Of a stretch of DNA of 5,333 nucleotides, positions 1 through 5,244 are shown piece after piece; position 1 is the first letter of the stretch; each line of letters begins with the position of its first letter. The position numbers and the translations under genes are program-made. Below the pieces are notes generated by a model. It made no database searches and had not been told where the DNA came from. It saw nothing but the letters and a program-made list of their open reading frames with translations. Source of the DNA: Candidatus Omnitrophota bacterium (GTDB taxonomy: Bacteria; Omnitrophota; Gorgyraeia; 2-01-FULL-45-10); assembly GCA_030691985.1 (NCBI GenBank), contig JAUYDB010000189.1:1-5333 (forward strand), written 5' to 3'.

Positions 1-30
1 CATAAGTGATTGTGTCCCCCGATTTCCCCA
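1..30. other. possible terminal remnant of a REP-associated (RAYT/TnpA_REP) transposon-like element
   Basis: The stretch TAAGTGATTGTGTCCCCC followed by GATTTCCCC resembles the GTGTCCCCGATTT-type sequence that I recall flanking REP-associated tyrosine transposase genes in many environmental genomes. No transposase is present in the window, and the element, if real, would lie to the left. The assignment rests on recollection of that motif, with one substitution and one extra C. It could instead be ordinary intergenic DNA. Confidence 0.3.
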
Positions 31-31
31 T

Positions 32-73
32 GGCCTCATGGCCTTGTCGCCAGAAGCCGAAAGATTTCAGGCG
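32..73 (+). promoter_or_regulatory. rplU leader with two small hairpins
   Basis: Two potential stems lie upstream of rplU. The first is GGCC-TCAT-GGCC at 32-43. The second has CGCC, an A-A mismatch and GAA on the left (48-55) pairing with TTC, A and GGCG on the right (66-73), around a ten-base loop. L21 operons in several bacteria have autoregulatory leader RNAs, so a regulatory role is possible. I do not recognise a known leader class, no clear promoter is visible in 1-120, and the stems may be incidental. Confidence 0.25.
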
Positions 74-120
74 GGGCGGCAGGACACGCAAAAAAATAGC
101 ATAGCTTACGGAGGTATAGA

Positions 121-441
121 GTGTACGCGGTAATTGAAACAGGCGGAAAACAATATAAGGTTGCCAAGAATGACGTGATCCTGGTCGAGAAGCTGAAGGA
201 AAAAGACGGCGGCGAGGTGAAGATTTCGAATGTCCTTCTGGTAAAAGAGGGCAACTCTGTGCATGTCGGCAGTCCTCACCTTAAGGGGGCGCACGTCATA
301 TGTGAAGTGCTCGGCCAGATCCGGCAGGCCAAGGTCATCGCTTTCAAATACAAGAAGCGTAAGAGCGAGAAGAAAAAGATAGGCCACCGTCAGAACATGA
401 CGAAACTGAAAGTTAACGAGATTATAGTTGCGAAGGGGTGA
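121..441 (+). CDS. rplU: 50S ribosomal protein L21
   Basis: This encodes L21, a 23S rRNA-binding protein of the large ribosomal subunit. The product is 106 residues, close to the usual length of about 103. The N-terminus MYAVIETGGKQYKV is the family signature, and the C-terminal GHRQNMTKLKVNEI matches the conserved GHRQ-xxT-K-K-xxI segment. A basic stretch (FKYKKRKSEKKK) just before it fits rRNA contact. Translation starts at a GTG, because the conserved MYAVIETGGKQY begins there and GGAGGT at 110-115 lies five bases upstream. The gene opens the conserved L21-L27-Obg cluster. No frameshift or unusual composition is seen, and the identification is secure. Confidence 0.98.
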   Translation: MYAVIETGGKQYKVAKNDVILVEKLKEKDGGEVKISNVLLVKEGNSVHVGSPHLKGAHVICEVLGQIRQAKVIAFKYKKRKSEKKKIGHRQNMTKLKVNEIIVAKG

Positions 442-468
442 ATTTACGCTGGCTAATAAATGATTTTG

Positions 469-532
469 CGTTTACCGTTGACCGTGTACCGTTTACCGTC
501 TACGGTTCACGGTGAACGGTTAACGGTAAACG
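469..532. repeat. period-7 inverted repeat of TNNACCG units (long hairpin)
   Basis: The left arm (469-498) is a run of heptamers of the form TNNACCG with variable dinucleotides TT, TG, GT and TT. The right arm (503-532) is the same kind of array inverted, reading CGGTNNA. The two 30-base arms match as reverse complements at 25 positions, with the loop TCTA at 499-502. The ACCG core is constant in the left arm while the two N positions drift, so this is a structured array and not low-complexity sequence. It begins 27 bases after the rplU stop and ends 45 bases before rpmA. No U-tract follows, so it is not a classical terminator. It may affect mRNA stability or read-through between the L21 and L27 cistrons. 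Confidence 0.85.
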
Positions 533-577
533 AAACGTTTCATAAACATAGAACCTTTATTTTGGAGACAGGACAAC

Positions 578-808
578 ATGGCACACATGACGAACGGGCG
601 GGACAGCCAGCCAAAGACGCTGGGCGCCAAGAAGGTCAAAGGCGAAATTGTCAGGACCGGAAATATAATAGTCAGGCAGCGCGGGTTTCGTTTCAAGCCG
701 GGGCATAATGTCGGCAGGGGAAGGGATGATACGCTCTTCGCGCTTGTTGACGGAAAAGTGAATTTCGCGCCAAACAAGGTGGTAAGCGTTATCCCGAGTC
801 CCAAGTAA
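578..808 (+). CDS. rpmA: 50S ribosomal protein L27 with shortened N-terminal tail
   Basis: This encodes L27, the large-subunit protein whose N-terminal tail reaches the peptidyl-transferase centre. The 76-residue product carries the core signatures NGRDSQPKTLG (6-16), GNIIVRQRG (28-36), FKPGHNVGRGRDDTLFA (39-55) and DGKVNF (58-63). The start is fixed by the conserved Met-Ala-His and by GGAGA at 564-568, nine bases upstream. Typical homologues begin MAHKKxGGSTRNGRDS, whereas this one begins MAHMTNGRDS, so about six residues of the Gly/Ser/Thr-rich tail are absent. The reading frame is intact across that point. The TAA stop overlaps the obgE start in TAATG, which implies translational coupling. 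The identity is secure. The functional effect of the short tail is unknown. Confidence 0.97.
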   Translation: MAHMTNGRDSQPKTLGAKKVKGEIVRTGNIIVRQRGFRFKPGHNVGRGRDDTLFALVDGKVNFAPNKVVSVIPSPK

Positions 809-1785
809 TGTTCATAGATGTCAGTAAGATATACGTCAAAGCCGGAGACGGCGGAAAAGGCTGCCACAGTTTTTACCGTGATAAGTGGAACAGGGTAGGA
901 TCTCCTGACGGCGGGCCCGGCGGAGACGGCGGCGCGGTCATAATTGAAGCCGATTTTAATATACATACCCTCCTGGATTTCCAGTACCGCCAGCACCATA
1001 AGGCGGAATCCGGCACTCACGGCAGTTCCAACCATAAAAAAGGCCGCGAAGGAATAGACCTGCGCATAAAAGTGCCGCCAGGCACTTTGATAAAAGACGC
1101 CAATACGGGGATGATATTAAGAGATCTTGTAAAGCCCGGTGACCTGGTCACTATCGCTAAGGGCGGAGGGGGCGGCCGTGGAAATTCCAGGGGCCGCGAC
1201 GCCGAATGCGGCGCTCCGGGCGAAGAAAAGAAGCTCATCCTGGAACTTAAACTGATAGCCGATGCCGGCATAATCGGTTACCCGAATGTCGGAAAATCCA
1301 CTCTTATTTCGAAGATCTCCAGCGCCCGTCCGAAGATAGCTAATTACCCGTTTACTACGAAGGAGCCGGCTCTCGGCGTCGTGAACTTTAGCGAGGGCCG
1401 AACCATGGTGGTCGCGGATATACCGGGATTGATAGAGGGCGCCCATGCGGGGAGAGGGCTCGGCCATGAATTTTTACGCCATGTTGAACGGACAAAGATA
1501 TTGATACATATTGTCGATTGCTCGGCAAGCGAGGGGAGGGTCCCTCATTCAGATTATGTTAATCTTAACAATGAGCTTAAACTATATTCGAAAGAACTTG
1601 CGAAGAAGCCCCAGGTAATCGCATTGAATAAAATGGACTGTCCTCATGCGAAAGCGAATTTAAAAGGCTTCAAGAAATGCCTGAAGGGTAAAAAAATATT
1701 CCCTATTTCCGCCGTTACCGGAGAGGGGATAAAGGAGCTTTTGGACGCTGTGTATAAAAAAGTTAAAGGTTTGCCGGTGACATGA
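808..1785 (+). CDS. obgE: Obg family GTPase (ribosome assembly)
   Basis: Obg/CgtA is a GTPase that binds the 50S subunit during late assembly. The 325-residue protein has the Gly-rich Obg fold at about residues 1-156, including KAGDGGKGCHSF and SPDGGPGGDGG, followed by the G domain. G1 is GYPNVGKST (157-165), switch I is YPFTT (180-184), G3 is DIPGLIEG (204-211), G4 is NKMD (274-277) and G5 is SAVTGEG (301-307). The protein ends soon after G5, so it lacks the extra C-terminal OCT domain or acidic tail found in some homologues. The start ATG overlaps the rpmA stop by one base and has no clear Shine-Dalgarno sequence, so it probably depends on coupling to rpmA. The end overlaps proB in ATGA. 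All nucleotide-binding motifs are intact. Confidence 0.98.
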   Translation: MFIDVSKIYVKAGDGGKGCHSFYRDKWNRVGSPDGGPGGDGGAVIIEADFNIHTLLDFQYRQHHKAESGTHGSSNHKKGREGIDLRIKVPPGTLIKDANTGMILRDLVKPGDLVTIAKGGGGGRGNSRGRDAECGAPGEEKKLILELKLIADAGIIGYPNVGKSTLISKISSARPKIANYPFTTKEPALGVVNFSEGRTMVVADIPGLIEGAHAGRGLGHEFLRHVERTKILIHIVDCSASEGRVPHSDYVNLNNELKLYSKELAKKPQVIALNKMDCPHAKANLKGFKKCLKGKKIFPISAVTGEGIKELLDAVYKKVKGLPVT

Positions 1786-2873
1786 AGACAGATAATCGTA
1801 TCGTCGTAAAAGTCGGGACTAAGGTCATAACGTCCAAGGAAAGGGCGCTTGATAAAGAGAGGATAAAAGATATCGTCCGGCAGATCGCGCATGTCCAAAG
1901 GCGCGGCACAAACTGCGTCCTTGTAACATCGGGCGCTATAGGCGCGGGGATGTGGCTTCTTGATATAAAAAGGAGGCCTCAGAATAAGATCGCCGAGCTG
2001 CAGGCCATAGCATCCATAGGCCAGTGCCATCTGATGCAGCTTTATAGCGAATTGTTCAAGGAGCGCGGTTTTCTGGTCGGGCAGATATTGCTGACTCAGG
2101 AAGATTTTAACGACAGGAAGAGGTATCTCAACATAAAGCATACAATAGACTCTCTCTTCGCCCACAATGTCATACCCATCATAAACGAAAACGATACCGT
2201 CGCGATCGACGAAATAAAGTGCGGCGATAATGACAGGCTCTCGGGCCTGGTGGCCGACCTATGCGGGGCCGCTAAACTTGTCCTGCTGACCGATGTAGAC
2301 GGCCTTCTGGACGAAAAAGGAAACGTCATAAGCCGAGTGAGCTCTATAACAGCCAATATACTCAAACTGGCCGGAAAGAGCGCTTGCGACCTTGGCACCG
2401 GCGGCATGGCTACGAAAATAGAATCCGCCAGGAATGTTATTCAAGCCGGCATAGCGTGTGTCATAGCCAACGGCAGGATGAAGGATGTGCTCATCAGGAT
2501 AATGGACGGCGAAGTTGTCGGCACTGCTTTTGAAACAAAGAAGATGAAATTCGTGGCCAGAAAACGATGGATAGCTTTTTCACCAAAGCCCAAAGGCGTG
2601 GTGAGGGTTGACGAAGGCGCGAAGATTGCTATGGAGAAGAGGGATAAAAGCCTCCTGGCCTCCGGCATCGTAGGCGTCGAGGGTGATTTTGTCTCCGGAA
2701 ACGTCATCAGCATATTCGGCTCTGACGGCAGGGAGTTCGCGAGAGGCATTGCAGGGTATTCTTCCGGCGAGATATCTAAAATAAAGGGGCTTAATACAGG
2801 CAGGTTTAAGGAGACGATTGGTTATAAGGGGCCGGATGAGGTTATTCATAAGGATGATCTGGTCATATTGTAA
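1782..2873 (+). CDS. proB: glutamate 5-kinase
   Basis: ProB phosphorylates L-glutamate with ATP to give glutamyl 5-phosphate, the committed step of proline synthesis in the cytoplasm. The 363-residue product has the amino-acid-kinase domain (about 1-255) followed by a PUA domain (about 270-363), the layout of E. coli ProB (367 residues). Visible motifs are VVKVGTKVIT with Lys10, VTSGAIGAG (48-56), NENDTVA (135-141), CGDNDRLS with Asp149-Asn150-Asp151, LLTDVDGLL (168-176) and GTGGMATK (205-212). These correspond to the ATP- and glutamate-binding residues of the family. The PUA part ends ETIGYKGPDEVIHKDDLVIL, as is usual. The ATG overlaps the obgE TGA, and a weak AAAGGT lies at 1765-1770. Family members are normally inhibited by proline. 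Nothing appears truncated. Confidence 0.98.
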   Translation: MKTDNRIVVKVGTKVITSKERALDKERIKDIVRQIAHVQRRGTNCVLVTSGAIGAGMWLLDIKRRPQNKIAELQAIASIGQCHLMQLYSELFKERGFLVGQILLTQEDFNDRKRYLNIKHTIDSLFAHNVIPIINENDTVAIDEIKCGDNDRLSGLVADLCGAAKLVLLTDVDGLLDEKGNVISRVSSITANILKLAGKSACDLGTGGMATKIESARNVIQAGIACVIANGRMKDVLIRIMDGEVVGTAFETKKMKFVARKRWIAFSPKPKGVVRVDEGAKIAMEKRDKSLLASGIVGVEGDFVSGNVISIFGSDGREFARGIAGYSSGEISKIKGLNTGRFKETIGYKGPDEVIHKDDLVIL

Positions 2874-2877
2874 ATAT

Positions 2878-2883
2878 AAGGGG
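2878..2883 (+). promoter_or_regulatory. ribosome binding site deciding the proA start
   Basis: AAGGGG lies five bases before the GTG at 2889, a normal spacing. It runs into the alternative GTG at 2883, which would leave that start without a usable Shine-Dalgarno sequence. This favours 2889 as the initiator. Confidence 0.55.
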
Positions 2884-2888
2884 TGCTG

Positions 2889-4145
2889 GTGAAAAGCTAT
2901 ATTAAAAAATTGTGCGAGAAGGCGAAAAAGGCATCGAGAGCGCTTGCCCTTCTCGATCAAAAGGCTAAGGACAGGGCGCTTATCGCGATGGCAAGAGCGC
3001 TCTGTCAAAATGCTTCCTATATCGCGAGGGAGAACAAAAAAGATATCGATTCAGCCCGGAAGAAAGGGATGTCAAAAGCGCTTGTCGACAGGCTTTTACT
3101 GAGTCACGCCGGAATAAACGCCATGGCGGATTCCTTATTGGATATCGCCCGGCTTAAAGACCCTGTGGGCGGGATCATTGAAACCAGATCGCGCCCGAAC
3201 GGGCTATTGATAAAAAAGGTGCGTGTTCCGATAGGCGTCATACTGATTATATATGAGTCGCGCCCAAACGTTACAAGCGATTGCATAGGTTTATGCCTGA
3301 AATCAGGAAACGCTTGTATATTAAGAGGGGGCAGCGTCGCGGCAAATTCAAACATAGCCATATTTAACATTTTGGATAAAACGGCCGCGAAATACGGCCT
3401 CCCGAAAGGAGCGGTTTCCATAATAAAAGATACCGATAGAAGAATCGTCAATGAACTCTTAACGCAAGGCGCCCTTATAGATCTCGTTATCCCGAGGGGC
3501 GGAGAGTCGCTTATACGCGAGGTATCTAAGAGATCGAGGATCCCCGTGATAAAGCATTATAAAGGCGTATGCCACACATACGTAGATGAAACGGCAGACC
3601 TTTCAATGGCGCAGGATATATGCTTTAACGCCAAGGTTCAGAGGCCCGGGGTATGCAATGCCATGGAGACGATGCTTGTGAACAAAAAAATAGCCAGGAA
3701 GTTTTTGCCATCCATGGTAAAACGCTTTATTGACGCCGGAGTTGAGATACGGGGGACTGAAGAGGTCAGGCGCATGTGCGGCGATATGAAGATCAGGCAG
3801 GCTGCGGAAGCTGATTGGTATGCCGAGTACCTGGATCTTATCCTATCGGTCAAGATTGTAAAAGACGCGGATGAAGCGATCCGGCATATAATGAAATACG
3901 GTTCATATCATTCGGACGCCATTGTTACCGAAGATACTGACTCAGCGGCGAAGTTTCTAAATGAGGTCGATTCGGCTTGCGTATATGTGAACGCGTCAAC
4001 AAGATTTACCGACGGCGGCCAGTTCGGCAAAGGCGCGGAGATAGGGATATCGACGGACAAGATACACGCGCGCGGGCCAATGGGCCTTGAGGAGCTTACA
4101 TCGTATAAGTACATTATCTATGGCACGGGGCAAGTGAGGCGGTAG
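2889..4145 (+). CDS. proA: glutamate-5-semialdehyde dehydrogenase (gamma-glutamyl phosphate reductase)
   Basis: ProA reduces glutamyl 5-phosphate with NADPH to glutamate 5-semialdehyde, the step after ProB. It belongs to the aldehyde dehydrogenase superfamily. The product from the chosen GTG is 418 residues, a normal length. Residues 118-128 hold ILIIYESRPNV, and about 202-209 hold PRGGESLI. The catalytic cysteine is Cys256 in QRPGVCNAMET. The C-terminal signature STRFTDGGQFGKGAEIGIS, followed by HARGPMGLEELTSYKY, is intact. The gene begins 15 bases after the proB stop. A GTG at 2883 in the same frame would add two residues but is poorly placed relative to AAGGGG. The last codon and the TAG stop fall inside the outer arm of the following inverted repeat. 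The identification is secure, and only the start is slightly uncertain. Confidence 0.97.
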   Translation: MKSYIKKLCEKAKKASRALALLDQKAKDRALIAMARALCQNASYIARENKKDIDSARKKGMSKALVDRLLLSHAGINAMADSLLDIARLKDPVGGIIETRSRPNGLLIKKVRVPIGVILIIYESRPNVTSDCIGLCLKSGNACILRGGSVAANSNIAIFNILDKTAAKYGLPKGAVSIIKDTDRRIVNELLTQGALIDLVIPRGGESLIREVSKRSRIPVIKHYKGVCHTYVDETADLSMAQDICFNAKVQRPGVCNAMETMLVNKKIARKFLPSMVKRFIDAGVEIRGTEEVRRMCGDMKIRQAAEADWYAEYLDLILSVKIVKDADEAIRHIMKYGSYHSDAIVTEDTDSAAKFLNEVDSACVYVNASTRFTDGGQFGKGAEIGISTDKIHARGPMGLEELTSYKYIIYGTGQVRR

Positions 4146-4288
4146 TAGAGTCAGATGATACGTTTAGCGTATAGCGTATAGCGGGTAGCGTTTAGCGTAT
4201 AAAAAAGTCATCTGACTTACTATACGCTATCCGCTACACGCTATACGCTAATCCATTCGCCTGACTCTACTACCCGCTATACGCTAAA
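4141..4288. repeat. composite inverted repeat of TNNAGCG heptamers (proA-nadD gap)
   Basis: This element fills most of the gap between proA and nadD. A left array of heptamers ending in TAGCG (4163-4197) faces an inverted array with CGCTA cores (4225-4252). The 30-base segments 4165-4194 and 4221-4250 are reverse complements at 27 positions. A perfect 14-base outer inverted repeat, GGTAGTAGAGTCAG at 4141-4154 with its complement at 4261-4274, encloses them and includes the proA stop codon. Another half-array follows at 4275-4288. AGTCAGATGA (4149-4158) is also perfectly complementary to 4208-4217, giving a competing fold. CTGACTTACTA precedes the inverted array at 4212-4222 and recurs in the element after nadD. 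No U-tract follows, so it is not an obvious terminator. Confidence 0.85.
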
Positions 4289-4289
4289 A

Positions 4290-4308
4290 ATGGCCGGAGG
4301 ATAGCCAT
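4290..4308 (+). promoter_or_regulatory. nadD Shine-Dalgarno in a small hairpin loop
   Basis: GGAGG at 4296-4300 lies nine bases before the nadD ATG. It sits in a nine-base loop between ATGGC (4290-4294) and GCCAT (4304-4308), which are perfectly complementary. The ribosome binding site is clear. The hairpin is short and may be incidental, and as drawn it would leave the site exposed and not blocked. Confidence 0.5.
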
Positions 4309-4309
4309 C

Positions 4310-4879
4310 ATGCGCATCGGTATACTTGGCGGTACATTCAACCCGATTCATATAGGGCATCTTATATTGGCGGAAGAGGCGCTCTCGAAACTCAATCTCG
4401 ACAAGCTGATATTTGTACCGACATATATACCGCCTCATAAAGGCATTGAATCTGATGTCAAGCCGCAGGACCGCCTGAAGATGGTAAGGCTTGCGATAGA
4501 GGACAATCCCGCGTTTGGGGTCTCCAGCTTTGAAATAGACTCAAAGAAGAAATCGTATTCCATATATACCTTGAAGGAATTGAAGAGACAATTCGGCCCT
4601 GACGCGCAGCTCTTTTTTCTGACCGGATCCGATCTCTTAAAGGACCTCTTTTCCTGGAAGGATGTGTCTGACATATTTAAGTTGTCTAAATTTATAGTCG
4701 CCAACAGGGCCGGCTATCCTGTTAAAGATGTGCCTAAGGAGGTTGAGACTGTGGTCATAACCCCGATAGAAGTATCGTCGGAAGATATAAGGAGGCGCGT
4801 CAAATCGGCAAGGTCCATAAGGTATCTTGTGCCCGAAAAGGTAAGGGCTTATATTACAGCCCATAATATGTATAAATGA
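4310..4879 (+). CDS. nadD: nicotinate-nucleotide adenylyltransferase
   Basis: NadD joins nicotinate mononucleotide and ATP to form nicotinate adenine dinucleotide and pyrophosphate, the penultimate step of NAD synthesis in the cytoplasm. The 189-residue protein is of normal length and starts with the nucleotidyltransferase P-loop-like motif GILGGTFNPIHIGH (4-17), which contains the HxGH signature as HIGH. Further family features are FVPTYIPPHK (35-44), TGSDLLKDLFSW (105-116) and VSSEDIR (155-161), the equivalent of the usual ISSTxIR. The usual Thr of that motif is Glu here. The ATG at 4310 is supported by GGAGG at 4296-4300. The gene is flanked on both sides by related heptamer repeats. Its place after proBA and before rsfS matches the conserved cluster. 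Confidence 0.96.
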   Translation: MRIGILGGTFNPIHIGHLILAEEALSKLNLDKLIFVPTYIPPHKGIESDVKPQDRLKMVRLAIEDNPAFGVSSFEIDSKKKSYSIYTLKELKRQFGPDAQLFFLTGSDLLKDLFSWKDVSDIFKLSKFIVANRAGYPVKDVPKEVETVVITPIEVSSEDIRRRVKSARSIRYLVPEKVRAYITAHNMYK

Positions 4880-4890
4880 GTCAATGAACG

Positions 4891-4975
4891 GTCAGTCAAC
4901 GAGTTTAGCGTTTAGCGTATAGCGTATAGGAAGCGTCGCCTGACTTACTAAACGCTATCCGCTATACGCTAAAAA
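4891..4975. repeat. second copy of the TNNAGCG inverted-repeat element (after nadD)
   Basis: The order is GTCAG (4891-4895), an eight-base spacer, heptamers with TAGCG cores (4904-4924), a spacer, CTGACTTACTA (4940-4950), then heptamers with CGCTA cores (4953-4973) and AAAAA. The first part has the same plan as the element after proA, including the identical GTCAG plus eight-base spacing. Segment 4940-4964 matches 4212-4236 at 24 of 25 bases, and 4959-4975 is identical to 4274-4290. AAGCGTCGC occurs directly repeated at 4931-4939 and 4974-4982. The arms can fold into a hairpin (about 4904-4928 with 4949-4973). It lies 11 bases after the nadD stop and just upstream of a new promoter. No U-tract is present. 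Confidence 0.85.
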
Positions 4976-4997
4976 GCGTCGCATAACTCTATTCCTC

Positions 4998-5026
4998 TTG
5001 ACCCGGCGCATTTTATGATGTATAAT
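4998..5026 (+). promoter_or_regulatory. sigma-70-type promoter for the DUF5679 gene
   Basis: A TTGACC box at 4998-5003 is separated by 17 bases from a perfect TATAAT at 5021-5026. The expected transcription start is near 5033, giving a leader of about 24 bases that carries the Shine-Dalgarno sequence of the next gene. The local sequence after the -10 box is very AT-rich. It is the strongest promoter-like sequence I see in the window, and it implies that the small gene, and perhaps rsfS, can be transcribed independently of nadD. Confidence 0.8.
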
Positions 5027-5042
5027 TTATAAAATTTAAATG

Positions 5043-5052
5043 AGGAGGTGAT
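5043..5052 (+). promoter_or_regulatory. near-perfect Shine-Dalgarno sequence
   Basis: AGGAGGTGAT is complementary to the 3' end of 16S rRNA over ten bases, with the GGAGG core eight bases before the ATG at 5057. Together with the strong upstream promoter it suggests high expression of the small protein. Confidence 0.8.
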
Positions 5053-5056
5053 ATAA

Positions 5057-5200
5057 ATGGCGGAGATAGGATATTGCGTAAAGTGCAAATCCAAGAAAGA
5101 GATGAAGGATACGCAGAATGTCACGATGAAAAACAAGAGGCAGGCGATAAAAGGTAAGTGCGTGACGTGCGGCACAGGCATGTATAAGATAACGAAGTAG
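5057..5200 (+). CDS. small zinc-ribbon-like protein, DUF5679 type
   Basis: The product is 47 residues and begins MAEIGYCVKCKSKKEMKD. It has two CxxC pairs, Cys7/Cys10 and Cys35/Cys38 (CVKC and CVTC), separated by a basic linker, and ends GTGMYKITK. This fits a single zinc ribbon and resembles the DUF5679 family as I remember it. The family's biochemical role is not known to me. The near-consensus promoter and the near-perfect Shine-Dalgarno sequence directly upstream point to a real and probably abundant protein. It occupies the place of yqeK in Firmicutes clusters, between nadD and rsfS. The basic composition and ribosomal neighbours are compatible with RNA or ribosome binding, but that is only inference. 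Confidence 0.85.
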   Translation: MAEIGYCVKCKSKKEMKDTQNVTMKNKRQAIKGKCVTCGTGMYKITK

Positions 5201-5226
5201 TTTTAATATTTTTTCGATATTTAGAC

Positions 5227-5238
5227 AGGAAGGAAGGG
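5227..5238 (+). promoter_or_regulatory. ribosome binding region of rsfS
   Basis: AGGAAGGAAGGG is a purine-rich Shine-Dalgarno-like run that ends six bases before the ATA codon at 5245. It is too far (27 bases) from the first in-frame TTG at 5266. It therefore supports initiation at 5245. Confidence 0.6.
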
Positions 5239-5244
5239 TAAGCT

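Noticed and set aside
460..708. 82-codon open frame on the plus strand across the heptamer hairpin and into rpmA
   Set aside because: Its first part is translated repeat, its remainder is an out-of-frame shadow of rpmA, it has no ribosome binding site, and the product resembles no family I recognise.
520..1035. 171-codon open frame on the minus strand
   Set aside because: It lies antisense to rpmA and the start of obgE and also runs through the repeat. The plus-strand genes are unambiguous, so this is a shadow.
1644..2165. 173-codon open frame on the minus strand opposite obgE and proB
   Set aside because: It is antisense to two clear genes, shows no domain signature, and spans their junction, so it is a chance frame.
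2883..2888. Upstream GTG as the proA start
   Set aside because: The AAGGGG Shine-Dalgarno sequence runs into this codon, while GTG at 2889 has five-base spacing. The two extra residues are not conserved features of the family as far as I know.
4163..4288. Repeats considered as a CRISPR array
   Set aside because: Units are seven bases with no unique spacers of 30 bases or so, the arrays are inverted, and no cas gene is present.
4290..4304. Four-codon leader ORF (Met-Ala-Gly-Gly-stop) ahead of nadD
   Set aside because: It has no ribosome binding site of its own and overlaps the nadD Shine-Dalgarno sequence, so it is most likely accidental.
4891..4975. Hairpin considered as a rho-independent terminator of nadD
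   Set aside because: The stem is AT-balanced and long, and is followed by AAAAAGCG and not by a T-run on the plus strand. The other two hairpins also lack a T-run. Termination is possible but not supported.
5205..5221. AATAT/ATATT stem with T-rich loop after the DUF5679 gene as a terminator
   Set aside because: The stem has only five AT pairs and would not be stable. rsfS follows closely, so co-transcription is more likely.
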